From: an uncultured Phocaeicola sp.
GTDB lineage: Bacteria > Bacteroidota > Bacteroidia > Bacteroidales > Bacteroidaceae
DNA length: 64,000 nucleotides
NCBI GenBank assembly: GCA_947581855.1
Contig: CANPVZ010000009.1
Location: forward strand, 62,001 to 126,000
Direction of reading: 5' to 3'
This document shows, one piece after another, positions 8,116 to 16,707 of this stretch. Under the pieces are notes generated by a model that saw only the letters and a program-made list of their open reading frames with translations, searched no databases and had not been told where the DNA came from. A program made the translations under genes and the position numbers. The stretch's first letter is position 1, and every line of letters begins with the position of its first letter.

Positions 8116-9402
8116 ATGACCTACGAAGAAACTTTAGAATACCTGTATCAAATTGCACCGTGTTTTCAACAAATAGGACAAAGTGCATACAAAGAAGGAT
8201 TAAACACTACTTTTGCCTTAGATGAATATTTTGGACATCCTCATACCCTATTTAAAACAATTCATGTAGCAGGGACCAACGGAAAAGGTTCTTGCTCGCA
8301 TACACTCGCTGCTATCTTACAATGCGCAGGTTATAAAACCGGACTTTACACATCCCCTCATCTAATTGATTTTAGAGAACGTATCCGAGTAAACGGGGAA
8401 CCGATCTCCAAATTATTTGTCACCAATTTTATAGAACAACATAAATCTTTTTACGAACCTATTCACCCGTCCTTTTTTGAACTTACTACGGCTATGGCTT
8501 TTGATTACTTTGCCAACCAACATGTAGATGTTGCCGTGATAGAAGTAGGATTAGGCGGACGGTTGGATTGCACCAATATCATCCATCCTGACTTATGCGT
8601 AATTACAAACATCAGCTTTGATCATGTGCAATTTTTAGGAAACACTTTGGCGAAAATTGCAGGCGAAAAAGCGGGTATAATAAAAGAAAACGTACCCGTC
8701 GTTATAGGAGAAACTAATAAAGAGACTCGTCCCATATTCGATCTTAAAGCAAAAGAAATGAATGCTCCTATTTATTTTGCAGAAGATGAGCAACTCCTTA
8801 TTTCGGCTACCCCAAACCAAAAAGGATTTTTATACCAAACTAAAAATTATACCAATCTACAAGGCGAATTAGGAGGGCTTTGTCAGATAAAAAATACAAA
8901 TACCTTATTATCCGCACTACAACGATTGAAAGAAATAGGATATCATATCAATGAAACGGATATAAGAAACGGTTTCATGCAAGTAAGTGAATTAACCGGA
9001 TTAATGGGACGTTGGCAAAAAATAAGCAACCATCCTACGGTGGTTTGCGATACTGGTCATAATATCGGTGGCTTTCAATATATTACCTCACAATTAAAAC
9101 GGCAATCTTATCGTATTCTACGCATCGTTTTTGGCATGGTAAATGATAAGGATATTCGCGGCGTATTGAAAATGCTTCCCAAAGAGGCTGTATACTATTT
9201 CACCCAAGCCAGTGTAAAACGCGCTATACCTGCCAAAGAGCTACAAGCCCTAGCTGCATTATACCAATTGCAAGGAGAATGCTATCCTACTGTTAAAGAG
9301 GCCTTGGAGGAGGCACGTAAAGACTCTTTGGAAACAGATTTCATCTTTATAGGAGGCAGTAGCTTTATTGTTGCCGATTTCCTGACAAGCATCTCCCAAT
9401 AA
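8116..9402 (+). CDS. folC: Bifunctional folylpolyglutamate synthase/dihydrofolate synthase
   Basis: At 428 aa it is the usual length of bacterial FolC. The Mur-ligase ATP loop AGTNGKGS is at residues 52-59, followed by YTSPHLIDFRERIRVNG and EVGLGGRLDCTN, and later VVCDTGHNIGGF in the C-terminal ligase domain. It adds glutamate to dihydropteroate and to reduced folates in the cytoplasm. It stands alone on the plus strand. The next gene has its own promoter, so no operon is evident. Confidence 0.93.
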   Translation: MTYEETLEYLYQIAPCFQQIGQSAYKEGLNTTFALDEYFGHPHTLFKTIHVAGTNGKGSCSHTLAAILQCAGYKTGLYTSPHLIDFRERIRVNGEPISKLFVTNFIEQHKSFYEPIHPSFFELTTAMAFDYFANQHVDVAVIEVGLGGRLDCTNIIHPDLCVITNISFDHVQFLGNTLAKIAGEKAGIIKENVPVVIGETNKETRPIFDLKAKEMNAPIYFAEDEQLLISATPNQKGFLYQTKNYTNLQGELGGLCQIKNTNTLLSALQRLKEIGYHINETDIRNGFMQVSELTGLMGRWQKISNHPTVVCDTGHNIGGFQYITSQLKRQSYRILRIVFGMVNDKDIRGVLKMLPKEAVYYFTQASVKRAIPAKELQALAALYQLQGECYPTVKEALEEARKDSLETDFIFIGGSSFIVADFLTSISQ

Positions 9403-9519
9403 AAAGCTTACAAGATTTATTTTTAAGAGTTATATCATCTATTAAAGCACCTTTTATCATTCAATTTTAATCAAATTTAGACAACAGTACATCAAAAGAA
9501 GCAGTTTTACCATCAAATC

Positions 9520-9551
9520 TTTGTTGAAACCAAAGATGTTATATAACTTTG
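9520..9551 (+). promoter_or_regulatory. galM-galK promoter with palindrome at the -7 box
   Basis: TTTG (9520-9523), a 20-bp spacer and TAACTTTG (9544-9551) form a near-ideal Bacteroides promoter 38 bp before the start codon. The palindrome GTTATATAAC overlaps the -7 box and could be a repressor site; that part is speculative. Confidence 0.6.
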
Positions 9552-9588
9552 CGACTAACAGATTTAATAAAAATAAATAGATAATACC

Positions 9589-10671
9589 ATGAATAATTCA
9601 ACCACCCTTTCCGGACTCAAAAGAGAAGATTTCAGACGAGTCATAGATGGAAAGGAAACGGATCTGTATGTTTTAACCAATTCGCACGGTATAGAATTAG
9701 CCGTGACCAATTTCGGATGTGCCCTTCTATCATTTATGACTCCCGACCGAAACGGCAAAATGGCCAATATCATTCAAGGACACGATAGCATAGAACATCT
9801 GATGAACAGTGAAGTCAGTGTTCTCAGTACTACCATTGGACGTTATGGAAATCGTATCGCCGACGGCAAATTCACGCTTGGCGGTAAAGTTTATAAACTG
9901 GAACAAAATAATGGAAAGAACTCTCTTCACGGTGGCTCCAGAGGTTTTCACAAACGAGTATGGGACCTATGCCGACAAGCACCAGATACGTTAGTTTTCG
10001 GTTATGAAGCGCAAGACGGTGAAGAAGGATTTCCCGGCAATTTAAAGGTAGAAATGAGTTATACATTAACAGAAGACAACGCGCTAGTCATACAATATCA
10101 GGCAACCACGGATAAAAAAACAATTGTCAATCTGACCAATCATGCTTTTTTCAGCTTATCCGGCGTAGGGAACCCTACTCCCAGTGCAGAAAACAATATT
10201 GTCACAATTAACGCTGACTACTATCTGCCAACTGGTAATACTTCCATTCCGACAGGTGAGATATTGAAAGTAGAAGGAACTCCTATGGATTTCCGAACTC
10301 CACATGTAATAGGCGAGCGCATAGATATTCCTTTTGAACAGCTCATCTTCGGTAAAGGTTACGATCATTGCTATATATTAAATAAGGTAGAAGCCGGAGA
10401 AGAAAGCTTTGCCGCTGAATGTACCGATCCCATAAGCGGACGTACGTTAGAAGTGTATACAACCGAACCTGGATTACAATTCTATACCGCAAACTGGAAC
10501 AACGGAATGACTGGAGCCTTAGGCAATACATTCCCTGATCGAAGCGCTGTCTGTTTTGAAGCACAACATTTCCCTGATACACCCAACCGGAGTTATTTCC
10601 CCACAGTCATATTAAACCCTGGCAATATTTATAGCCAAACAACCACCTACCGAGTAAAAGTTAAAGAATAA
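9589..10671 (+). CDS. galM: Aldose 1-epimerase (cytoplasmic mutarotase)
   Basis: The 360-aa protein converts alpha and beta anomers of galactose and other aldoses. Family motifs include TTIGRYGNRIADGKF, NSLHGG, the catalytic His in NLTNHAFFSLSG and the catalytic Glu in CFEAQHFPDTPN. It has no signal peptide, unlike the second mutarotase encoded at 12058. It is separated from galK by 20 bp, and the pair forms a small galactose operon with its own promoter and a terminator after galK. Confidence 0.92.
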   Translation: MNNSTTLSGLKREDFRRVIDGKETDLYVLTNSHGIELAVTNFGCALLSFMTPDRNGKMANIIQGHDSIEHLMNSEVSVLSTTIGRYGNRIADGKFTLGGKVYKLEQNNGKNSLHGGSRGFHKRVWDLCRQAPDTLVFGYEAQDGEEGFPGNLKVEMSYTLTEDNALVIQYQATTDKKTIVNLTNHAFFSLSGVGNPTPSAENNIVTINADYYLPTGNTSIPTGEILKVEGTPMDFRTPHVIGERIDIPFEQLIFGKGYDHCYILNKVEAGEESFAAECTDPISGRTLEVYTTEPGLQFYTANWNNGMTGALGNTFPDRSAVCFEAQHFPDTPNRSYFPTVILNPGNIYSQTTTYRVKVKE

Positions 10672-10691
10672 ACCATTAAAACGAGATACCT

Positions 10692-11846
10692 ATGGAAATA
10701 GAACATGTGAGAAACCGTTTCATTAAACATTTCGACGGCACAACGGGATCAATATACACTTCTCCAGGAAGAATCAACCTTATCGGAGAACACACGGATT
10801 ATAACGGAGGTTTTGTTTTTCCGGGCGCCATTGATAAAGGTATGATAGCCGAATTGAAGCCAAACGGCACACAAACAGTACGCGCATACTCCATCGACTT
10901 GAAAGATTATGTAGAATTTGGATTGAACGAAGAAGATGCGCCACGCACAAGTTGGGCACGTTATTTGTTCGGAGTATGTCGTGAAATGATTAAACGAAGA
11001 GTTAAAGTAAAAGGATTCAATACAGCCTTTTCCGGAAATGTTCCTTTAGGAGCAGGCATGTCATCTTCAGCTGCATTAGAAAGTACGTATGCCTATGCTC
11101 TGAACGATATGTTCGGCGATAATCAAATAGATAAATTCGAATTGGCAAAAGTAGGACAAGCCACAGAACATAACTACACAGGCGTAAATTGTGGCATTAT
11201 GGATCAATTTGCATCAGTATTTGGCAAAAAGGACAATTTGATCCGATTGGACTGTCGTTCTCTCGAATATCAATATTTTCCATTTAAACCGGAAGGATAC
11301 AGATTAGTGTTAATTGATTCGGTAGTAAAACACGAACTAGCCTCCTCCGCCTATAACAAACGTCGTCAAAGTTGTGAAACTGTTATTGCCGCTATTCAAA
11401 AGAATCATCCGCATGTAGAGTTTTTACGTGATTCTAACATGGACATGTTACAAGAAGTAGCTCACAGCATTTCACAAGAAGATTTCATGCGTGCGGAATA
11501 TGTTATTGAAGAGATACAAAGAGTTTTAGATGTATGCGACGCACTGGAACGAAACGATTATGAAACTGTTGGACAAAAAATGTACGAGACCCACTATGGT
11601 TTAAGTAAATTATACGAAGTCAGTTGTGAAGAACTAGACTTTCTGAATAACTGTGCTAAAAAGAATCAAGTGACAGGTTCACGCATTATGGGAGGAGGTT
11701 TCGGAGGATGTACAATTAATTTAGTGAAAAACGAACTATATGATACATTCATTAATGACGCAATCGAAAGTTTCAAATCAAAATTCAATCGAATTCCCAA
11801 AATATATGATGTAACCATAAGTGATGGTGCACGCAAATTAATTTGA
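10692..11846 (+). CDS. galK: Galactokinase
   Basis: The 384-aa GHMP kinase phosphorylates galactose at C1 using ATP. It carries the galactokinase signature SPGRINLIGEHTDYNGG, the phosphate-binding loop PLGAGMSSSAALE, the catalytic Asp in NCGIMDQFASVFG and the third motif IMGGGFGGCT. It is translated after galM. galT and galE are not in the window, so the rest of the Leloir pathway must lie elsewhere. Confidence 0.95.
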   Translation: MEIEHVRNRFIKHFDGTTGSIYTSPGRINLIGEHTDYNGGFVFPGAIDKGMIAELKPNGTQTVRAYSIDLKDYVEFGLNEEDAPRTSWARYLFGVCREMIKRRVKVKGFNTAFSGNVPLGAGMSSSAALESTYAYALNDMFGDNQIDKFELAKVGQATEHNYTGVNCGIMDQFASVFGKKDNLIRLDCRSLEYQYFPFKPEGYRLVLIDSVVKHELASSAYNKRRQSCETVIAAIQKNHPHVEFLRDSNMDMLQEVAHSISQEDFMRAEYVIEEIQRVLDVCDALERNDYETVGQKMYETHYGLSKLYEVSCEELDFLNNCAKKNQVTGSRIMGGGFGGCTINLVKNELYDTFINDAIESFKSKFNRIPKIYDVTISDGARKLI

Positions 11847-11925
11847 TCTTAAAAGAGAAAGTAAATATTGTGTAAAAGAGAAAACGAAATAAAAATCATT
11901 CTTGACTTTTATAAAAAAGAGAATT

Positions 11926-11950
11926 AAAAAGTGTAAGGCATACACTTTTT
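11926..11950. terminator. Terminator after galMK
   Basis: AAAAAGTGTA and TACACTTTTT form a perfect 10-bp stem with a 5-nt loop, ending in a T-run on the plus strand. It separates the galactose genes from the arabinose operon. Confidence 0.7.
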
Positions 11951-11965
11951 ATGTTGAAAAACATA
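11950..11965. promoter_or_regulatory. Dyad upstream of the arabinose operon (possible operator)
   Basis: TATGTT-GAAA-AACATA is an inverted repeat about 90 bp before the first ara gene. A weak -7-like TACTTTTA lies at 11998-12005. A regulator site, for example for AraR, is possible but I cannot confirm it from sequence alone. Confidence 0.25.
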
Positions 11966-12057
11966 TAAACATCTTTTCTTATTTCTCTAAAGAATAATAC
12001 TTTTACACGCGGATTAAAATAAAAATAAATTTATAAAACCATTTACAGTATAAAAGC

Positions 12058-13206
12058 ATGAAAAACATGAAAAAATGTATGTTCGGGGCAGGAGTCATGA
12101 TCTTTCTTATCAGTTCATGTACTCCTAAAGCTCCAGAAACATTGACTTTATCGGGACTAAACCCTACTAAGTTCCAAACAGAAGTGCACGGAAAAAAGAC
12201 TCAATTGTATACGTTGAAAAATGCCGCAGGCATGGAAGTATGCGTTACAAACTTCGGTGGGCGTATTGTTTCCATCATGGTTCCCGATAAAAATGGAGAG
12301 ATGAGAGATGTTGTTCTGGGATTCGACAGTATAGCTGACTATATTAATGTACCCAGCGATTTCGGCGCATCCATAGGACGATATGCCAACCGTATCAACC
12401 AAGGTAAAATCGTTCTGGACGGCGAAACTATACAACTTCCCCAGAATAACTACGGACACTGCTTACACGGTGGTCCGCAAGGATGGCAGTATCAAGTGTA
12501 CCAAGGGAACCAACTTAATGACAGTACTTTGTCTTTAGTAATGCATTCACCGGATGGTGATTCAAATTTCCCTGGTAATGTTACCGCAACGGTTACTTAC
12601 ACTTTAACTAGCGATAATGCTATTGATATTCAATATGAAGCTACTACTGATAAGAAAACGGTTATCAACATGACTAATCATTCTTATTTTAATTTGTCTG
12701 GTGATCCGAAGAATACAATCACAAATGATATTTTGTATGTAAACGCCGACAACTTTACTCCAGTAGACAGTACTTTTATGACAACTGGAGAAATTTCTCC
12801 AGTTACAGGAACACCAATGGACTTTACTTCTGAAAAGGAAATTGGTAAAGAAATTAATAACTACGATTATGCGCAATTGAAGAATGGTAATGGTTACGAT
12901 CATAACTGGGTATTGAATACAGCTGGTGATGATACCAAAATTGCCGCTAAACTAATATCTCCATTAACAGGTATTGTTTTGGAAGTATATACTGACGAAC
13001 CTGGAATACAGGTATACACAGGTAACTTCCTTGACGGTACGGTAACCGGGAAAAAAGGTATTGTATATAACCAACGTGCAGCTATTTGTCTGGAAACCCA
13101 GCATTATCCCGACAGTCCCAATAAGCCCGATTGGCCTTCAGCTATCTTAGAACCGGGACAGACTTATAAGAGTCATTGCATTTTTAAATTCAGCGTAAAG
13201 AAATAA
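12058..13206 (+). CDS. Aldose 1-epimerase, lipoprotein form
   Basis: The 382-aa protein has a signal peptide ending in the lipobox LISSC (cysteine near residue 21), then a mutarotase domain with SIGRYANRINQGKI, HCLHGGPQGW, NMTNHSYFNLSG and CLETQHYPDSPNKP. The lipid anchor places it outside the cytoplasm, where it would equilibrate sugar anomers before uptake. It is the first gene of the arabinose operon and precedes the symporter by 33 bp. A similar mutarotase-symporter-AraR order is known from the Bacteroides thetaiotaomicron arabinose locus. Confidence 0.9.
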   Translation: MKNMKKCMFGAGVMIFLISSCTPKAPETLTLSGLNPTKFQTEVHGKKTQLYTLKNAAGMEVCVTNFGGRIVSIMVPDKNGEMRDVVLGFDSIADYINVPSDFGASIGRYANRINQGKIVLDGETIQLPQNNYGHCLHGGPQGWQYQVYQGNQLNDSTLSLVMHSPDGDSNFPGNVTATVTYTLTSDNAIDIQYEATTDKKTVINMTNHSYFNLSGDPKNTITNDILYVNADNFTPVDSTFMTTGEISPVTGTPMDFTSEKEIGKEINNYDYAQLKNGNGYDHNWVLNTAGDDTKIAAKLISPLTGIVLEVYTDEPGIQVYTGNFLDGTVTGKKGIVYNQRAAICLETQHYPDSPNKPDWPSAILEPGQTYKSHCIFKFSVKK

Positions 13207-13239
13207 ACTAAAATATTTATCATAAAAACACTTTAGAAA

Positions 13240-15144
13240 ATGAATGGATCTGGATTCGAAACCATTGATTATATAATCTTTGGAGCGTATATAATACTAC
13301 TTATCTGTTTGGGTTTATTTCTTTCCCGTAACAAAAACGGAAAAGAAAAAAGCGCAAATGATTATTTCTTAGCAGGAAACACATTAACATGGTGGGCGGT
13401 AGGCGCCTCATTAATTGCCGCTAATATTTCAGCAGAGCAGTTTATTGGTATGAGCGGTTCCGGTTATAAAATTGGTCTGTGTATCGCTGCATATGAACTA
13501 ATGGCCGCCGCCGCATTGATTCTGGTAGCCAAATTCTTATTGCCAATCATGATTGAGCGGAAAATTTTTACTATTCCCCAATTCTTACGCGAACGCTACA
13601 ACAATGGTGTAGGATTGGCATTCTCTATCTTTTGGTTATTTCTTTATGTATTTGTGAACCTAACTTCTGTTGCATGGTTGGGAGCTTTAGCCATTGAACA
13701 AATCTTAGGAGTAAGTCCCGAATACCGCATCTACATCATTATCGCCTTATTCGTTATTGCGGGTATCTATTCTATCTATGGAGGTTTATCGGCTGTTGCC
13801 TGGACCGACGTGATGCAAGTTGTCTTCCTTGTGGGTGGCGGTTTGATTACTGCTTATTTTGCATTGGAAGCTGTATCGGGAGAAGGACATGGTGCCTGGG
13901 AAGGCTTTACAATCGTATTTGATAAACTTAAGTCTTTACCGGATGATACTCATTTCAATTTGATTGTGGACAGAGCCAAATCACCCGATTCATTTAAAGA
14001 TCTTCCAGGTATCGCTGCTATCGTAGGTGGTTTATGGATTACCAACCTCGGATATTGGGGTTTCAACCAATACATTATACAGAAAGGTCTGGCTGCAAAA
14101 AGTTTGAAAGAAGCCAAAAAAGGTTTGATATTTGCTGGTTTTCTGAAAATTCTTATACCTTTCATCGTTGTACTACCAGGAATTTGTGCATATGTAATGT
14201 TTAACTATCCAGAATCTATCCCAGGTTTACAACAAGGCTATTTCGATATTCACGGAAGTATCAATGTTTCTGACGATGCTTATCCTTGGATGATTCGCAA
14301 CTTTACACCGATTGGTATTAAAGGGCTTTCATTCGCAGCATTAGCAGCAGCTATTATTTCATCATTAGCCTCTATGTTTAACTCTACTTCTACTATTTTC
14401 ACGATGGATATTTACAAACAATATATCAATAAAAACGCATCTGAAAAGAAATTGGTACAAGTTGGACGTATGACAGCCTTAGCCGCATTGATTATTGCAG
14501 CCATTGCCGTAGAACCTTTATTAGGTGGCCTCGACCAAGCATTCCAATACATTCAGGAATATTCAGGTTTCATTTATCCGGGTATCTGTATTGTATTTGG
14601 TCTTGGTTTATTATGGAAACGTGCTTCAGGCAAAGCGGCAGTATGGACCTCTATCGCAACGATTCCGGTAGGTGTATTTTTCAAGATTATGTTCCCTGAT
14701 ATGCCTTTCCAATTCCGTATGGGTTATGTATTCATCGTGTTATTCCTGATATTCGTAGCCATTACTTATGGTGACAGAACAGCAGTTAACGCCGACTTAC
14801 CCATCGCAGACGACCGTCGCAAGATGATGAAATGGAGCAAAATAACAGGTTTGGCTGCCCTTATTTGTTTTGCGGCTGCTACTATCCAGAAGATACTCTA
14901 CTTGGGGGGATCTACAAATGAGATAATCGTTTATTTGGATAATATTGGCTTTGAAGCATTTTTCTGTACCACAGCTTTGTTCTCCACCGTATCTTTATTA
15001 CTTTATTCAAATTCAAAAGATACTGTAAAAGATCCGAAAGCCGTAGATATCGATTTAACATTGTTCAAGACAGACAAAGGCTTCGCACTTGGTGCACTAG
15101 GAATATGTCTTATTTTAACATGTTTGTATGTTATTTTCTGGTAA
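13240..15144 (+). CDS. Sodium/solute symporter (SSS/SGLT family), probable arabinose importer
   Basis: The 634-aa protein is rich in membrane helices, about 14 predicted by eye. SGLT-type features include DYFLAGNTLTWWAVGASL, ISAEQFIGMSGSGYK and GLWITNLGYWGFNQYIIQ. Length and motifs match sodium/glucose-type cotransporters. It moves sugar across the inner membrane with sodium. Position between the lipoprotein mutarotase and araR supports L-arabinose as substrate. The next frame begins directly at its stop codon, indicating tight operon structure. Confidence 0.9.
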   Translation: MNGSGFETIDYIIFGAYIILLICLGLFLSRNKNGKEKSANDYFLAGNTLTWWAVGASLIAANISAEQFIGMSGSGYKIGLCIAAYELMAAAALILVAKFLLPIMIERKIFTIPQFLRERYNNGVGLAFSIFWLFLYVFVNLTSVAWLGALAIEQILGVSPEYRIYIIIALFVIAGIYSIYGGLSAVAWTDVMQVVFLVGGGLITAYFALEAVSGEGHGAWEGFTIVFDKLKSLPDDTHFNLIVDRAKSPDSFKDLPGIAAIVGGLWITNLGYWGFNQYIIQKGLAAKSLKEAKKGLIFAGFLKILIPFIVVLPGICAYVMFNYPESIPGLQQGYFDIHGSINVSDDAYPWMIRNFTPIGIKGLSFAALAAAIISSLASMFNSTSTIFTMDIYKQYINKNASEKKLVQVGRMTALAALIIAAIAVEPLLGGLDQAFQYIQEYSGFIYPGICIVFGLGLLWKRASGKAAVWTSIATIPVGVFFKIMFPDMPFQFRMGYVFIVLFLIFVAITYGDRTAVNADLPIADDRRKMMKWSKITGLAALICFAAATIQKILYLGGSTNEIIVYLDNIGFEAFFCTTALFSTVSLLLYSNSKDTVKDPKAVDIDLTLFKTDKGFALGALGICLILTCLYVIFW

Positions 15145-15153
15145 TTGGATAAT

Positions 15154-15831
15154 ATGACTACCTATTATGATATAAACCCCCGGTTCTATGTAGCCGTTGA
15201 TTGTATTATCTTCGGATTCAATCAAAAAGGGCTCAGTCTGCTTCTTTTAAAACGGGGCATGGATCCGGGAAGAGGGGAATGGTCATTAATGGGTGGATTT
15301 GTACAAAAAGATGAAAGTGTAGATGATGCGGCCAAAAGAGTCTTGAAAGAGTTAACGGGCCTGACGAATGTATATATGGAACAGGTCGGTGCTTTCGGTG
15401 ATATTGACCGAGATCCAGGCGAACGAGTAATATCGGTCGCCTACTATGCTTTAATCAACATTGACGAATACGATAAGGAATCAGTAAAAAAGCACAATGC
15501 CTACTGGGCTGAGATAAATTGTGTACCTACTCTCCTTTTCGATCACTCATTAATGGTAAAACAAGCTAGGGAGTTAATGTGCAGAAAAGCGACTACAGAA
15601 CCGATTAGTTTTAATCTGCTACCCAAGTTATTTACCTTGACGCAATTGCAAAATTTATACGAAGCTATATACGGAGAGCCCATTGACAAGCGCAATTTTA
15701 GAAAAAAAGTAGCTGAAATGGACTTTATAGAGAAAACGGAAATGATTGATAAAACAGGGTCGAAACGAGGAGCCTACTTATATAAATTTAATCATAAAGC
15801 TTACGGAAAAGACTCTAAATTCAAACTTTAA
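15154..15831 (+). CDS. araR: AraR, Nudix-domain transcriptional regulator of arabinose use
   Basis: The 225-aa protein has an N-terminal Nudix-like domain (about residues 1-145) and a C-terminal winged-helix region ([33 protein letters not shown]). The Nudix box [17 protein letters not shown] lacks the catalytic Glu: RV replaces RE and EL replaces EE. It should therefore bind a ligand without hydrolysing it, as in NrtR-like regulators. Its place in the ara operon matches AraR (BT0354) described in B. thetaiotaomicron. I chose ATG at 15154 over a TTG at 15145 that abuts the symporter stop. Confidence 0.88.
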   Translation: MTTYYDINPRFYVAVDCIIFGFNQKGLSLLLLKRGMDPGRGEWSLMGGFVQKDESVDDAAKRVLKELTGLTNVYMEQVGAFGDIDRDPGERVISVAYYALINIDEYDKESVKKHNAYWAEINCVPTLLFDHSLMVKQARELMCRKATTEPISFNLLPKLFTLTQLQNLYEAIYGEPIDKRNFRKKVAEMDFIEKTEMIDKTGSKRGAYLYKFNHKAYGKDSKFKL

Positions 15832-15835
15832 AGAT

Positions 15836-16528
15836 ATGTTAGAAGCATTAAAAGAAAAAGTTTTTCAAGCGAACTTGGATTTGGTAAAACATGGCTTGGT
15901 TATTTTCACTTGGGGAAATGTATCAGCTATAGATCATGATAGCGGATTGGTAGTGATAAAACCAAGTGGTGTGGAATATGATGTAATGAAAGCTGAGGAT
16001 ATGGTTGTAGTAGACCTGAACGGAAATATAGTGGAAGGAAATTTGAACCCATCTTCCGACACACCGACTCACCTTGTTTTGTACAAGGCATTTCCCGAAA
16101 TCGGAGGTATAGTACATACCCACTCAACTTATGCCACTGCATGGGCACAAGCAGGCTTGGATATCCCTAATATAGGAACAACTCACGCTGATTATTTCTA
16201 TAAAGCTATACCTTGCACGGCTGATATGACCGAAGAAGAAGTTATGAATAACTACGAACAAGAAACGGGTAACGTTATCGTAAATCGTTTTAACGGAATG
16301 AACCCTGTCCATACACCGGGTGTTCTGGTAAAGAATCACGGACCTTTTGCTTGGGGAAAAGATGCTCATGAAGCTGTACATAATGCTGTAGTAATGGAAC
16401 AAGTAGCCAAAATGGCAAGTATTGCTTATAGCGCCAACCCAAATCTGACTATGAATCCTTTGCTAATTGAAAAGCATTTTAGCCGCAAACATGGACCAAA
16501 TGCTTATTACGGTCAGAAAAAGAAATAA
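15836..16528 (+). CDS. araD: L-ribulose-5-phosphate 4-epimerase
   Basis: The start is ATG at 15836, 4 bp after araR, giving 230 aa, close to E. coli AraD at 231. Class II aldolase/epimerase features are the zinc-binding HTHS in [32 protein letters not shown] and the later zinc His in [10 protein letters not shown]. It converts L-ribulose 5-phosphate to D-xylulose 5-phosphate in the cytoplasm. An upstream in-frame ATG within araR would add 30 residues unlike the family and is rejected. Confidence 0.95.
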   Translation: MLEALKEKVFQANLDLVKHGLVIFTWGNVSAIDHDSGLVVIKPSGVEYDVMKAEDMVVVDLNGNIVEGNLNPSSDTPTHLVLYKAFPEIGGIVHTHSTYATAWAQAGLDIPNIGTTHADYFYKAIPCTADMTEEEVMNNYEQETGNVIVNRFNGMNPVHTPGVLVKNHGPFAWGKDAHEAVHNAVVMEQVAKMASIAYSANPNLTMNPLLIEKHFSRKHGPNAYYGQKKK

Positions 16529-16707
16529 TAAACAAGTAAGTAATATCAAGGAGGAAAAAGGAGTTATTAGTCGGAAAGACTACTTTAAGAATAAAAAATA
16601 ATTCATTATCAACCAAATTTCAATTTCCTTCATCCTAAACAATGAAGGTGATGATTCTTTATATTACTTAAAAAATTAAATGACATAACCTATAAATAAC
16701 GTATAAA
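16529..16707 (+). other. araD-araA intercistronic region with hairpins and a stray Shine-Dalgarno
   Basis: These 179 bp contain AAGGAGG (about 16549-16556) with no start codon at a useful distance, a small AGTC-GGAAA-GACT hairpin just after it, and CCTTCAT/ATGAAGG (16627-16633 with 16642-16648). The elements may tune mRNA stability or translation within the operon. No gene is evident. Confidence 0.35.

Noticed and set aside
14903-14909. G6 run in the symporter gene as another phase-variable tract
   Set aside because: Six G falls within coding glycine codons and is too short to stand out from chance.
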